A stretch of 6,081 nucleotides of DNA from Cyanobacteriota bacterium. Lineage in GTDB: Bacteria; Cyanobacteriota; Cyanobacteriia; PCC-6307; Cyanobiaceae. The notes below the pieces were generated by a model. It made no database searches, was not told the origin of the DNA, and saw only the letters and a list, made by a program, of their open reading frames with translations. A program made the translations under genes and the position numbers. Positions 1-6,081 of the stretch are shown here, in pieces; within the stretch, counting starts at the first letter, position 1; every line of letters starts with the position of its first letter. The stretch covers positions 1 through 6,081 of the forward strand of contig JAPLIF010000065.1 in assembly GCA_026389255.1 (NCBI GenBank). Direction: 5' to 3'.

Positions 1-1044
1 CGGTGCCGGACAGGTCGTAAACCCGGCTACCGCAGACCAGGCCTTCGTGCCGAGCACCCGCACCCTGGTCCGCGGCACAGTGGTGGCAATCGCCGATGCA
101 TTGACGACGACAGCTCCGACGACAGCCCCGAGGATCAGCCCCCCACCTCCATCCCCGAGGAGTTCCTGCTCGATCCGGAGGCCACCGCCATCGACCCCGA
201 CCTGCTGCTGTTTTCCGCCGCCCGGGCCCGCAGTGGCGGCAGCGGCAGCCGCGCCCTGGTGCGCAGTGAGAGCCGCGGCCGTTACGTCAAGCCCATGCTG
301 CCCAGGGGCCCCGTGCGCCGCATCGCCGTGGATGCCACCCTGCGGGCCGCCGCCCCCCACCAGAAGGCCCGCCGCGCCCGCCATCCCGAGCGGCACGTCA
401 TCGTCGTGGAGTCCGACCTGCGGGCCAAGCTGCTGCAACGCAAGGCCGGGGCCCTGGTCATCTTTTTGGTCGACGCCAGTGGGTCGATGGCCCTCAACCG
501 CATGCAAAGCGCCAAGGGGGCCGTACTGCGCCTGCTCACCGAGGCCTACGAGAACCGCGACGAGGTTGCCCTGATCCCCTTTCGCGGCGACCAGGCCGAG
601 GTGCTCCTGCCCCCTACCCGCTCGATCACCGCCGCCCGCCGCCGGCTCGAATCGATGGCTTGCGGGGGGGGATCCCCCCTCGCCCACGGCCTCACCCAGG
701 CGGCCCGGGTGGGGGCCAACGCCCTGGCCACCGGAGATCTCAGCCAGGTGGTGGTGGTGGCCATCACCGATGGACGGGGCAACGTGCCCCTGGCCCGCTC
801 CCTGGGCCAACCGGCCCTGGAAGGCGAGGAACCGGTGGATCTGCGCGAGGAGTTGCGGCAGGTGGCCGGTCGTTACCGCACCCTCGGCATCAAGCTGCTG
901 GTGATCGACACCGAGCGCAAGTTCATCGGCAGCGGCATGGGCAAGGAACTGGCCGAAGCCGCCGGCGGTCGCTATGTGGCCCTGCCCAAGGCCAGTGACC
1001 AGGCCATTGCCGCCATCGCCCTCGAAGCCGTCGCCAGCCTCTGA
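1..1044 (+). CDS. chlD: Magnesium chelatase subunit D (ChlD), C-terminal half, 5' truncated
   Basis: ChlD forms the AAA+ motor of Mg-chelatase with ChlI. With the catalytic subunit ChlH it inserts Mg2+ into protoporphyrin IX, the first committed step of chlorophyll synthesis. The window holds the last 347 codons in frame 1; the family is usually about 680-700 residues, so the N-terminal AAA+ domain lies off the left edge. Visible parts are an acidic/proline linker (from about base 103, DDDSSDD then IPEEF at 151-165), the conserved stretch [10 protein letters not shown], and a C-terminal integrin-I (von Willebrand A) domain. That domain has an intact metal-ion-dependent adhesion motif DASGS (472-486) and a later TDGRG (from 766). 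The ending ([15 protein letters not shown], then [12 protein letters not shown]) is typical of cyanobacterial ChlD. The stop is TGA at 1042-1044. The first ~33 codons are basic and do not resemble a ChlD linker (see findings). The gene converges on mlaD with a 54 bp gap. Confidence 0.95.
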   Translation, partial: RCRTGRKPGYRRPGLRAEHPHPGPRHSGGNRRCIDDDSSDDSPEDQPPTSIPEEFLLDPEATAIDPDLLLFSAARARSGGSGSRALVRSESRGRYVKPMLPRGPVRRIAVDATLRAAAPHQKARRARHPERHVIVVESDLRAKLLQRKAGALVIFLVDASGSMALNRMQSAKGAVLRLLTEAYENRDEVALIPFRGDQAEVLLPPTRSITAARRRLESMACGGGSPLAHGLTQAARVGANALATGDLSQVVVVAITDGRGNVPLARSLGQPALEGEEPVDLREELRQVAGRYRTLGIKLLVIDTERKFIGSGMGKELAEAAGGRYVALPKASDQAIAAIALEAVASL

Positions 1045-1098
1045 GCCCTTGAGCTGCGGCGGCCTGCTGAATGCGGCGGCCCTGAAGCCTCCGCCGCC
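1045..1098. terminator. Convergent chlD/mlaD gap with a GC-rich hairpin, possible bidirectional terminator
   Basis: The 54 bp between the two facing stop codons contains a perfect 7-bp inverted repeat: GCGGCGG at 1073-1079 pairs with CCGCCGC at 1091-1097 around an 11-nt loop. No T-tract follows on either strand, so it is not a canonical intrinsic terminator. The placement between converging genes is the main argument. It could equally be chance in GC-rich DNA. Confidence 0.3.
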
Positions 1099-2163
1099 CT
1101 AAAGACCCCGGACCGACGCCGGGGCTGGCGCCACGCCCCCACTGACGCGGCTGCGGGGTGCCAGTCGCTCCTGCTCGGATTGCTGCCGCTTGATTCGGGC
1201 CGCCTCCCTTAGGGCCGGGTCGGCACCGGAGCGTGGCTGCACCGCCTCGGCATTGCTGGGATAGAGATCGTCAAAAAAGCGGGCCAGCCCGTGGCTGACG
1301 CTGCGAATGTTGTCGGCCACCTTGGGATCGCCCGTCAGTTTCTGCACATCCCCGCCGACGGCTTGCCAACGGTTGGTGAGCTGGCGGGCGTTGGCCAGGG
1401 TGGCCTGCAGGTCGGCCGTCAGCTTGGGATTGTCGAGCCTGGCGGCCAAGCGGCTGGCGTGGTGGGTGGCCCGCTGGGCATCGACACTGGCGGCATTGAG
1501 ATTGTCAAGGATGGGGGTGGCCCGGGCCATGGAAGCATTCAGCTGGGCGACCGCCTGGCGCGCATCGCGCACAAACAACTGGCCATCCCGCGTCAATTTC
1601 TGGGTTTCAACGGCCGTGTCTTCGAACGACTTGGTGGCGGAGACCATCTGGGGCACCAGCTTGCCGTTATCGGCCTCATTGAGCAGGCGCTGCATTGTTT
1701 CGGTGACCGAATCGAAGCTGGCCGCCGTTACGCCTGGGACCCGGTTGTGCTGGCAGACCATCCGCTGGCGATCACAGCCTTGCTCCTTAGGCCCAGGCCC
1801 TCCAGCCCCCAGGGGCCGACCGGCACTCAACAACGAAACCGCCGCATCCCCCCCCAACAGGGAGGACGGGGCGACCCGGGCCACCACAGGCAGGGCCAGC
1901 CGCAGCTTGGGGTCGGTGATGGTCAATTCGGCCACCACCTCCGTATCGGTGACTTTGAGGGCCTGAACGCTGCCCACCATGACGCCGCGATAGGAGACGG
2001 GCGAACGGGGGGCCAGCCCGGCGGCATCTTGAAAGCTGGCCTCCATGGTCCAGGTCTGGCGCCCCAGGGACAGGCCCTTCAACCAGAACCAAAGCCCCAG
2101 GCCGCTGGCGATGGCCGCCAACAAGCAAAATCCAAGGGAGGCCTCGCGAACACTGCGGCGCAT
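1099..2163 (-). CDS. MlaD/TGD2-like MCE-domain lipid-transport protein
   Basis: This 354-residue protein has one N-terminal membrane helix (about residues 10-29, GFCLLAAIASGLGLWFWL), followed by an MCE domain (about 38-115) with the typical core (FQDAAGL, SPVSYRGVMVGSV, LLGGDAAVSL). A long, mostly helical C-terminal half (about 150-320) is rich in A, Q, N and T, and a Pro/Ala/Arg-rich tail ends it. MCE proteins of this type are the membrane-anchored substrate-binding part of MlaFED-like transporters; in plastids the homologue is TGD2. The expected role is moving phospholipids or other lipids between envelope membranes. Two cysteines (C130 and C137) just after the MCE domain could form a disulfide on the periplasmic side. 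The ATG at 2161-2163 lies 3 bp past the stop of the ATPase gene, so the two are almost certainly co-transcribed and probably translationally coupled. No cleavable signal peptide is evident. Substrate is unknown. Confidence 0.87.
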   Translation of the reverse strand: MRRSVREASLGFCLLAAIASGLGLWFWLKGLSLGRQTWTMEASFQDAAGLAPRSPVSYRGVMVGSVQALKVTDTEVVAELTITDPKLRLALPVVARVAPSSLLGGDAAVSLLSAGRPLGAGGPGPKEQGCDRQRMVCQHNRVPGVTAASFDSVTETMQRLLNEADNGKLVPQMVSATKSFEDTAVETQKLTRDGQLFVRDARQAVAQLNASMARATPILDNLNAASVDAQRATHHASRLAARLDNPKLTADLQATLANARQLTNRWQAVGGDVQKLTGDPKVADNIRSVSHGLARFFDDLYPSNAEAVQPRSGADPALREAARIKRQQSEQERLAPRSRVSGGVAPAPASVRGL

Positions 2164-2166
2164 CGA

Positions 2167-2997
2167 CTATCGCTCGGCCGGCTGCATCGGTCCGCGCAGG
2201 CTACCGCTTCGGAACTGAACCACGTAGGGGTCTGTGGAGACCCGAAACGCCTCGACGGTGCCGCTCCAGCGGAAACGGCCGCCGTACAGCAAAGCCACCC
2301 GATCGGCGCAACGGTCGATGGTGCTGAGCACATGGCTGACGACCACCCCTGAGGCTTGGGTGAGGGTGGTGCTCTGCACGATCAGGTCCTCAATGCGGGT
2401 ACAGGCCATCGGATCCAGGCCGGCCGTGGGCTCATCAAAGAGCAATAAAGGCACCCGACCCTCGATGGCGGCCGGATCGTCAATCAGGGCCCGGGCAAAG
2501 CTGACCCGCTTCTGCATGCCGCCACTCAACTCCCCGGGCAGGCGCTCCTCGATGCCGGCCAGGCCCACCGCCTCCAGGGCCCTAGCCACCCGCTCCCGGA
2601 TCTGATCCTCACCCAGGCGGCTGAAGCGATAGAGCAGGAAACCCACGTTCTCCCGGACGGTCAGGGAGGCCAGCAGGGCCGGGTTCTGAAACACCAGCCG
2701 CACATCGGGGGGGTGCCGCTGGTCCAGGCGCAGATAGGTCTGGGGCACCCCATGCAGGCGCACGCTGCCGGAGCTGGGCAAGAGCAAACCCGCCAGCAAG
2801 CGCAGGATCGTGGACTTGCCCGACCCGGAGGGTCCCACCACCACCAGCCGTTCCCCCGTTTGGACCCGCAGATTCAGCTGGTCCAGGACCAGCCGCTCTC
2901 CCCAGCGCATGGTCAACCCCTCCAGCGCGGCCACCGGCAGGGTGCCTTCCGGGCCGATGCTCCCTGCCATGGGCCTGTGGACTCTCAACAGACCCAT
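2167..2997 (-). CDS. MlaF-like ABC transporter ATP-binding protein
   Basis: A complete ABC ATPase, 276 residues from the chosen start. It shows Walker A GPSGSGKS (55-62), Q-loop glutamine in VFQNPAL (Q104), signature LSGGMQKR (157-164), Walker B LLLFDEP (184-190), D-loop AGLD and H-loop histidine (H222). The sequence resembles the MlaF group (Mkl/Ttg2A), which powers MCE-type lipid transporters, and the next gene encodes an MCE protein, which fits. The cyanobacterial ending PYVVQFRSGSLRGPMQPAE is present. The ATG at 2997 is preferred because AGGGGGCAGG sits directly upstream; ATG codons at 2970 (267 aa, closer to the first conserved residues) and 3027 are alternatives. An open frame back to 3243 exists but would run into yvcK. 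The gene heads a two-gene operon with mlaD, and no permease (MlaE) gene is adjacent. Confidence 0.9.
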   Translation of the reverse strand: MGLLRVHRPMAGSIGPEGTLPVAALEGLTMRWGERLVLDQLNLRVQTGERLVVVGPSGSGKSTILRLLAGLLLPSSGSVRLHGVPQTYLRLDQRHPPDVRLVFQNPALLASLTVRENVGFLLYRFSRLGEDQIRERVARALEAVGLAGIEERLPGELSGGMQKRVSFARALIDDPAAIEGRVPLLLFDEPTAGLDPMACTRIEDLIVQSTTLTQASGVVVSHVLSTIDRCADRVALLYGGRFRWSGTVEAFRVSTDPYVVQFRSGSLRGPMQPAER

Positions 2998-3142
2998 CCT
3001 GCCCCCTGGCGCCGAACCCCTCGCCATCCCCTGCCGCAAGCTCCGTAGAGTTGAAGCACGATCCGCCGCGCCCCGCGCCCCGACCTTGCCCGTCCGAGGC
3101 CCCGCCGAGCGTGTCACCCGAAAATCCCGGCGTCCCAGCTGG
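2998..3142. promoter_or_regulatory. Divergent intergenic region between the mlaF-like gene and yvcK
   Basis: These ~145 GC-rich bases separate two divergently transcribed genes, so promoters for both should lie here or within the first codons. I could not identify convincing -10/-35 hexamers, an operator or a riboswitch. The exact borders depend on the start chosen for each gene. Confidence 0.4.
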
Positions 3143-4492
3143 GTGGGACGGGGGGAGAGTCGGCAACAGGACCTGGTAAGCCGCTCAAGGCGGGCGGTGC
3201 GCTGGCTGCAGCCAGGCCTGGTGGTCAAGCGCTGGATGTTCACCTCCGGCCTGGGGTTGCTGATTGCCCTGCTGGGCGCTGCCGTCTGGGCCGACCTGCA
3301 ACCGATCTATTGGAGCCTGGAAACGATTCGCTGGAGCCTGGCCCGGGTCACCCAGGTCCTGCCCCGTGGCATCACCGGCCCCCTGGTCCTGGTCCTGGGC
3401 GGGGGGCTGGTCTGGCTGGGCCAGAGCCGCAGCTTTGGCTCGATCCAGCAGGCCCTGGCCCCAGAAAAGGACACCCACCTGGTGGATGCCCTGCTGGCCC
3501 AGCGGCGCCTCAGCCGCGGGCCCAGCATTGTGGCCATCGGCGGCGGAACCGGCCTGGCCACCCTCTTGAGTGGCTTGAAGCGCTACAGCGGCAACATCAC
3601 CGCCATCGTCACCGTGGCCGACGATGGCGGCAGCAGTGGGGTCCTACGGCGCGAGCTGGGGGTCCAACCCCCCGGGGATATCCGCAATTGCCTGACGGCC
3701 CTCGCCCGCGAAGAGCCGCTGCTCACCCGCCTGTTCCAATATCGCTTTAAGGCTGGCAGTGGCCTGGAGGGCCATAGCTTCGGCAACCTGTTCCTCACGG
3801 CCCTCACGGCCATCACCGGCAGTCTTGAAGCCGCCATCACGGCCAGCAGCCGGGTTCTGGCGGTGCAGGGCCAGGTGGTGCCGGCCACCAATGCCGATGT
3901 GCGCCTATGGGCGATTCTCGAAAACGGTGAGCGGCTGGAGGGCGAATCGCGCATCGGCAAAGCCACAAGCCCCATCGTTCGCCTGGGGTGCACGCCGGAT
4001 CGCCCGCCAGCCCTGCCGAGGGCCCTGGAGGCCATCGCCCATGCCGAACTGATTGTGCTGGGCCCCGGCAGCCTCTATACGTCGCTGCTACCCAACCTTC
4101 TGGTGCCCGAGCTGGTGCGGGCCATCAGTCTGAGCAAAGCGCCGCGGCTGTACATCTGCAACCTGATGACCCAACCGGGCGAAACCGATGGCCTGGACGT
4201 CAGCGGCCACCTGCGGGCCATCGAGGCCCAGCTGGCGAGCCTGGGGGTCAACGAGCGCCTCTTCGATGCGGTCCTGGCCCAGGAGGATCTGGGCGACTCC
4301 CCCCTGCTCGATCATTACCGCCTGCACGGAGCCACCCCGGTCCGCTGCGATGAGACCAACCTCAAAAAACAGGGCTACGAAGTGATGCGGGCCCCGCTTC
4401 AGGGGGCCAGACCCAGCGCCACCCTGCGCCACGAACCGGCCAGTTTGGCCAAAGCGGTGATGCGATATCACCGCAAACACCGCCACGATTGA
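3143..4492 (+). CDS. yvcK: YvcK/CofD-like protein with membrane-anchored N-terminus (gluconeogenesis factor family)
   Basis: YvcK proteins (in B. subtilis, M. tuberculosis and Listeria) bind UDP-sugars and affect carbon-source use, cell shape and cell-wall synthesis. The fold is related to CofD, but YvcK is not known to make F420. From GTG 3143 the protein is 449 residues. A basic N-terminus with WLQPGLVVKRW (21-31) precedes two hydrophobic helices (about 33-52 and 76-94), so the catalytic-type domain (about 127-449) is tied to the membrane. Family motifs are intact: AIGGGTGL (131-138), VADDGGSSG (158-166), PPGDIRN (176-182), GHSFGNL (210-216), GPGSLYTS (307-314) and MTQPGETDG (342-350). The start is uncertain. 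GTG 3197 has AAGG six bases upstream, but it would trim the basic leader to one residue before RWLQPG; ATG 3236 would remove conserved residues. The in-frame ATG at 2810 lies antisense inside the ABC gene and is rejected. The gene converges on rfbF. Confidence 0.9.
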   Translation: MGRGESRQQDLVSRSRRAVRWLQPGLVVKRWMFTSGLGLLIALLGAAVWADLQPIYWSLETIRWSLARVTQVLPRGITGPLVLVLGGGLVWLGQSRSFGSIQQALAPEKDTHLVDALLAQRRLSRGPSIVAIGGGTGLATLLSGLKRYSGNITAIVTVADDGGSSGVLRRELGVQPPGDIRNCLTALAREEPLLTRLFQYRFKAGSGLEGHSFGNLFLTALTAITGSLEAAITASSRVLAVQGQVVPATNADVRLWAILENGERLEGESRIGKATSPIVRLGCTPDRPPALPRALEAIAHAELIVLGPGSLYTSLLPNLLVPELVRAISLSKAPRLYICNLMTQPGETDGLDVSGHLRAIEAQLASLGVNERLFDAVLAQEDLGDSPLLDHYRLHGATPVRCDETNLKKQGYEVMRAPLQGARPSATLRHEPASLAKAVMRYHRKHRHD

Positions 4493-4515
4493 CATGGACT
4501 AGCCAGGCAGCGACA

Positions 4516-5286
4516 TCACCAGCATTTCCACGGCGCGCGATTCGCCTGCCAGAGTTCTTCGAGTTGCATCCGGTCGCGCAAGGTATCCATGGGCTGCCAA
4601 AAACCATGGTGTCGGTAGGACTGAAGCTGATCCTCTGCCGACAAACGCTGCAGCGGCTCCTTCTCCCAGACAGTTTGATCGGTGTGGATGTAATCGAATA
4701 CGCCTGGTTCCAGCACAAAGAAACCGCCATTAATCCAAGCCCCATCGCCCTGGGGCTTCTCCTGGAAGCCATGGACTCGGCCAGCTTGATCCAGTGTCAA
4801 AGCTCCATAGCGGCCGGGAGGCTGCACTGCAGTTAGGGTTGCCAAGCGGCCAGAATTGCGATGGCATTCGATGGATAAAGGAATATCAATATCGGCCAAT
4901 CCATCACCGTAGGTGAAACAGAAAGTTTCTTCATTCACATAATTTCTGATGCGCTGCAAGCGACCACCCGTCATCGTATTTTCACCCGTATCAACCAGCG
5001 TCACCTCCCAAGGCTCGGCATTTTTTTGGTGGACCTGCATGGAATTATTGTGCATACGAAAAGTAACATCACTCATGTGCAGAAAATAATTGGCGAAATA
5101 CTCCTTGATCACATAACCCTTATAGCCACAACATATGACAAATTCATTGATGCCATGGAAACTATAAATTTTCATGATATGCCAGAGGATCGGCTTGCCT
5201 CCAATCTCCACCATTGGCTTAGGCTTTAAGTGGGTTTCTTCGCTGATGCGAGTACCGAGACCACCGGCCAAAATTACAGCCTTCAT
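4516..5286 (-). CDS. rfbF: Glucose-1-phosphate cytidylyltransferase (RfbF)
   Basis: RfbF (EC 2.7.7.33) converts alpha-D-glucose-1-phosphate and CTP to CDP-glucose and pyrophosphate, the entry step for CDP-linked deoxysugars of O-antigen and capsule. The product is 256 residues, the normal family length of about 257, and collinear throughout. It has the nucleotidyltransferase signature LAGGLGTR with KPKPM (6-25), metal-binding YGDG (126-129), EKPQGDG (176-182), NGGFFVL (186-192) and FWQPMDT (229-235). ATG 5286 is chosen because MKAVILAGG is the standard start; the in-frame TTG at 5316 would add ten atypical residues. The usual partners rfbG (CDP-glucose 4,6-dehydratase) and rfbH are absent from the window. 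It lies 53 bp after ndhJ on the same strand and may be read through from it. Hand-counted GC is about 58% over 4501-4860 and about 43% over 4861-5340, well below the flanking genes, which suggests horizontal acquisition. Confidence 0.93.
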   Translation of the reverse strand: MKAVILAGGLGTRISEETHLKPKPMVEIGGKPILWHIMKIYSFHGINEFVICCGYKGYVIKEYFANYFLHMSDVTFRMHNNSMQVHQKNAEPWEVTLVDTGENTMTGGRLQRIRNYVNEETFCFTYGDGLADIDIPLSIECHRNSGRLATLTAVQPPGRYGALTLDQAGRVHGFQEKPQGDGAWINGGFFVLEPGVFDYIHTDQTVWEKEPLQRLSAEDQLQSYRHHGFWQPMDTLRDRMQLEELWQANRAPWKCW

Positions 5287-5339
5287 GAATTCTGTTGCGG
5301 CAAGCTTAATGCCCAATCATGCAATAAGGAAATTAATTA
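5287..5339. other. AT-rich ndhJ-rfbF junction
   Basis: This 53 bp spacer is about 37-40% GC and the composition changes abruptly at the ndhJ stop. On the minus strand the ndhJ TAG is followed immediately by an in-frame TAA. I see no hairpin terminator after ndhJ and no convincing promoter or ribosome-binding site for rfbF. The abrupt change makes it a plausible right-hand border of an inserted segment, but no attachment-site-like direct repeat is visible. Confidence 0.4.
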
Positions 5340-5966
5340 CTAATACGCGTCTTGCATCTCATAGAAATCGGGCTGCACATAATCCTTGCGTAGGGGCCAG
5401 CCTTTCCAGTCTTCCGGCATCAACAGGCGCTTGGGGTGCGGGTGGCCTTCGTACTGGATGCCGAACATGTCGAAGGTTTCCCTTTCCTGCCAATCGGAAC
5501 CGCGCCAGATCCCGTAGAGGCTCGGAATCGTCAGGGCACCATCCCGGGGTAGGAACACCTTGAGTCGCACCTCCTCAGGATGAACGCCAACGGGCAAGGG
5601 GGCCTCAGGATCCTCCAAGGCCCCTAGGGCATTGGCCAAGGGGGCCAGCTTGATCAGATGGTAAAAGCTGACAAGGCGACCGCCAGGTCCCTCGTCATAG
5701 CCCCCTTGGCATTGCAGATAGTCAAAGCCAGCCGCCTTAAGGGCGGTGGCCAGCAGCGGCAGAAAGGCCGCTTCAACACCCAGGATCTCGATGCCGAGAT
5801 GGTCAGCCCCCAGGTCTTGATGGTCAAAACCTTGGGAGACGAGCCAGCTGCTGACGGGACCCGCCGTCGGGGCCGCGAGGGAGGTGCCATCCGCCCCCAC
5901 TGGCGTTTCAGCCGGGCTGGATAGGGATGACGGGGTGTCTGAGCTTGGGTTTGTCTCTTTTGGCAT
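5340..5966 (-). CDS. ndhJ: NAD(P)H-quinone oxidoreductase subunit J (NdhJ)
   Basis: NdhJ is the cyanobacterial counterpart of the complex I 30-kDa subunit (NuoC). It sits in the hydrophilic arm of NDH-1 with NdhI, NdhK and NdhH, on the cytoplasmic side of the thylakoid membrane, and takes part in respiration and cyclic electron flow around photosystem I. The 208-residue product contains the family signature [19 protein letters not shown] (158-176) followed by [16 protein letters not shown] (181-196) and the typical ending DFYEMQDAY. The first ~35 residues are a Ser/Thr/Pro/Ala-rich extension before [13 protein letters not shown], and residues about 109-130 form a loop that looks longer than in many homologues; both are variable regions. 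The ATG at 5964-5966 follows the ndhK stop by 29 bp. A weak AAGG lies some 15 bases upstream. The tandem stop TAG-TAA ends the gene. Confidence 0.96.
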   Translation of the reverse strand: MPKETNPSSDTPSSLSSPAETPVGADGTSLAAPTAGPVSSWLVSQGFDHQDLGADHLGIEILGVEAAFLPLLATALKAAGFDYLQCQGGYDEGPGGRLVSFYHLIKLAPLANALGALEDPEAPLPVGVHPEEVRLKVFLPRDGALTIPSLYGIWRGSDWQERETFDMFGIQYEGHPHPKRLLMPEDWKGWPLRKDYVQPDFYEMQDAY

Positions 5967-5995
5967 GGTGCTTGGGAGTGCCTTGGGGGTTCGGC

Positions 5996-6081
5996 TCAGA
6001 GCGAAGGGGCCGGGGGCTCGGCGACCACGGATTCCGGGGACGCGACCACGGACAAAGGCAGCCCGGCAGCGGCCGCGAGGG
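5996..6081 (-). CDS. ndhK: NAD(P)H-quinone oxidoreductase subunit K (NdhK), C-terminal tail only
   Basis: On the minus strand an open frame enters from the right edge and ends at TGA (5996-5998) after 27 codons, reading [15 protein letters not shown] onwards to PAPSL. This short Ala/Pro/Val-rich tail carries no diagnostic motif: the Fe-S (N2) cysteines of NdhK would lie off the window. The assignment rests on position, since ndhK immediately precedes ndhJ in the conserved cyanobacterial ndhC-ndhK-ndhJ operon, and on variable C-terminal tails being usual in NdhK. Confidence 0.7.
   Translation of the reverse strand, partial: LAAAAGLPLSVVASPESVVAEPPAPSL

Noticed and set aside
47..574. 175-codon plus-strand frame at the left end
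   Set aside because: From about base 115 it is a Pro/Ser/Cys-rich shadow of chlD. Only its first part, before base ~112, looks protein-like, and that is reported as a finding rather than a gene.
664..679. G8 run and perfect palindrome GGGGGGATCCCCCC
   Set aside because: It encodes the conserved ChlD residues CGGGSPL, so the symmetry follows from Gly and Pro codons. The frame continues correctly through it, so there is no homopolymer indel.
1291..2352. 353-codon open frame on the plus strand opposite mlaD
   Set aside because: It is fully antisense to a recognisable MCE gene and runs into the ATPase gene. Its Gly/His/Gln-rich composition is typical of antisense frames in GC-rich DNA, and it has no family motif.
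2810..3142. Upstream ATG that would extend yvcK by more than 110 codons
   Set aside because: The extension is antisense to the conserved 5' half of the ABC ATPase gene and has no resemblance to YvcK.
2609..3166. 185-codon minus-strand Gly-rich frame overlapping the ABC gene
   Set aside because: It is an out-of-frame shadow of the ATPase gene with no motifs, and the overlapping real frame has every ABC motif intact.
5287..5316. TTG start extending rfbF by ten residues
   Set aside because: RfbF proteins begin at MKAVILAGG, and the extension has no convincing ribosome-binding site.
1..6081. tRNA, rRNA, CRISPR, insertion sequence, or phage att sites
   Set aside because: I saw no cloverleaf, regularly spaced repeats, transposase motifs or matching terminal repeats by eye. 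In particular I found no direct repeats flanking rfbF.

Overview
The window looks like a piece of core genome from a high-GC unicellular cyanobacterium, most likely of the Synechococcus/Cyanobium (picocyanobacterial) type. The evidence is gene content: a chlorophyll-pathway magnesium chelatase subunit (chlD), NDH-1 subunits in the cyanobacterial order ndhK-ndhJ, a YvcK-family protein with the cyanobacterial membrane-anchored N-terminus, and a cyanobacterial/plastid-type MlaF-MlaD lipid-transport pair. Most of the window is roughly 62-73% GC where I counted it by hand. One stretch (about 4861-5340) is near 43% GC.

Layout, left to right. Positions 1-1044 (+) hold the C-terminal half of chlD, truncated by the window edge. 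Facing it is a two-gene minus-strand unit: an MlaF-like ABC ATPase (2167-2997) followed after 3 bp by an MCE-domain MlaD-like protein (1099-2163). Divergent from that unit, across an intergenic region of about 145 bp, is yvcK (3143-4492, +). Convergent with yvcK and only 23 bp away is rfbF, glucose-1-phosphate cytidylyltransferase (4516-5286, -). Upstream of rfbF on the same strand are ndhJ (5340-5966, -) and the last 27 codons of ndhK (5996-6081, -), the end of an ndh operon.

Functionally the window joins chlorophyll synthesis (ChlD), NDH-1 electron transport (NdhK/J), envelope lipid trafficking (MlaF/MlaD) and a regulator linked in other bacteria to carbon metabolism and cell-wall synthesis (YvcK). 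These are all housekeeping genes. The exception is rfbF, a surface-polysaccharide gene that makes CDP-glucose. It sits alone, without its usual pathway partners, behind the ndh genes and has a clearly different base composition. It is the best candidate for an acquired gene here.

I found no tRNA, rRNA, CRISPR array, insertion sequence or phage element. I see no convincing undescribed system. The points most worth a second look are the orphan rfbF and its internal GC step, the MlaFD unit lacking a neighbouring permease, and the first ~100 bases, where the chlD reading frame looks unlike ChlD.
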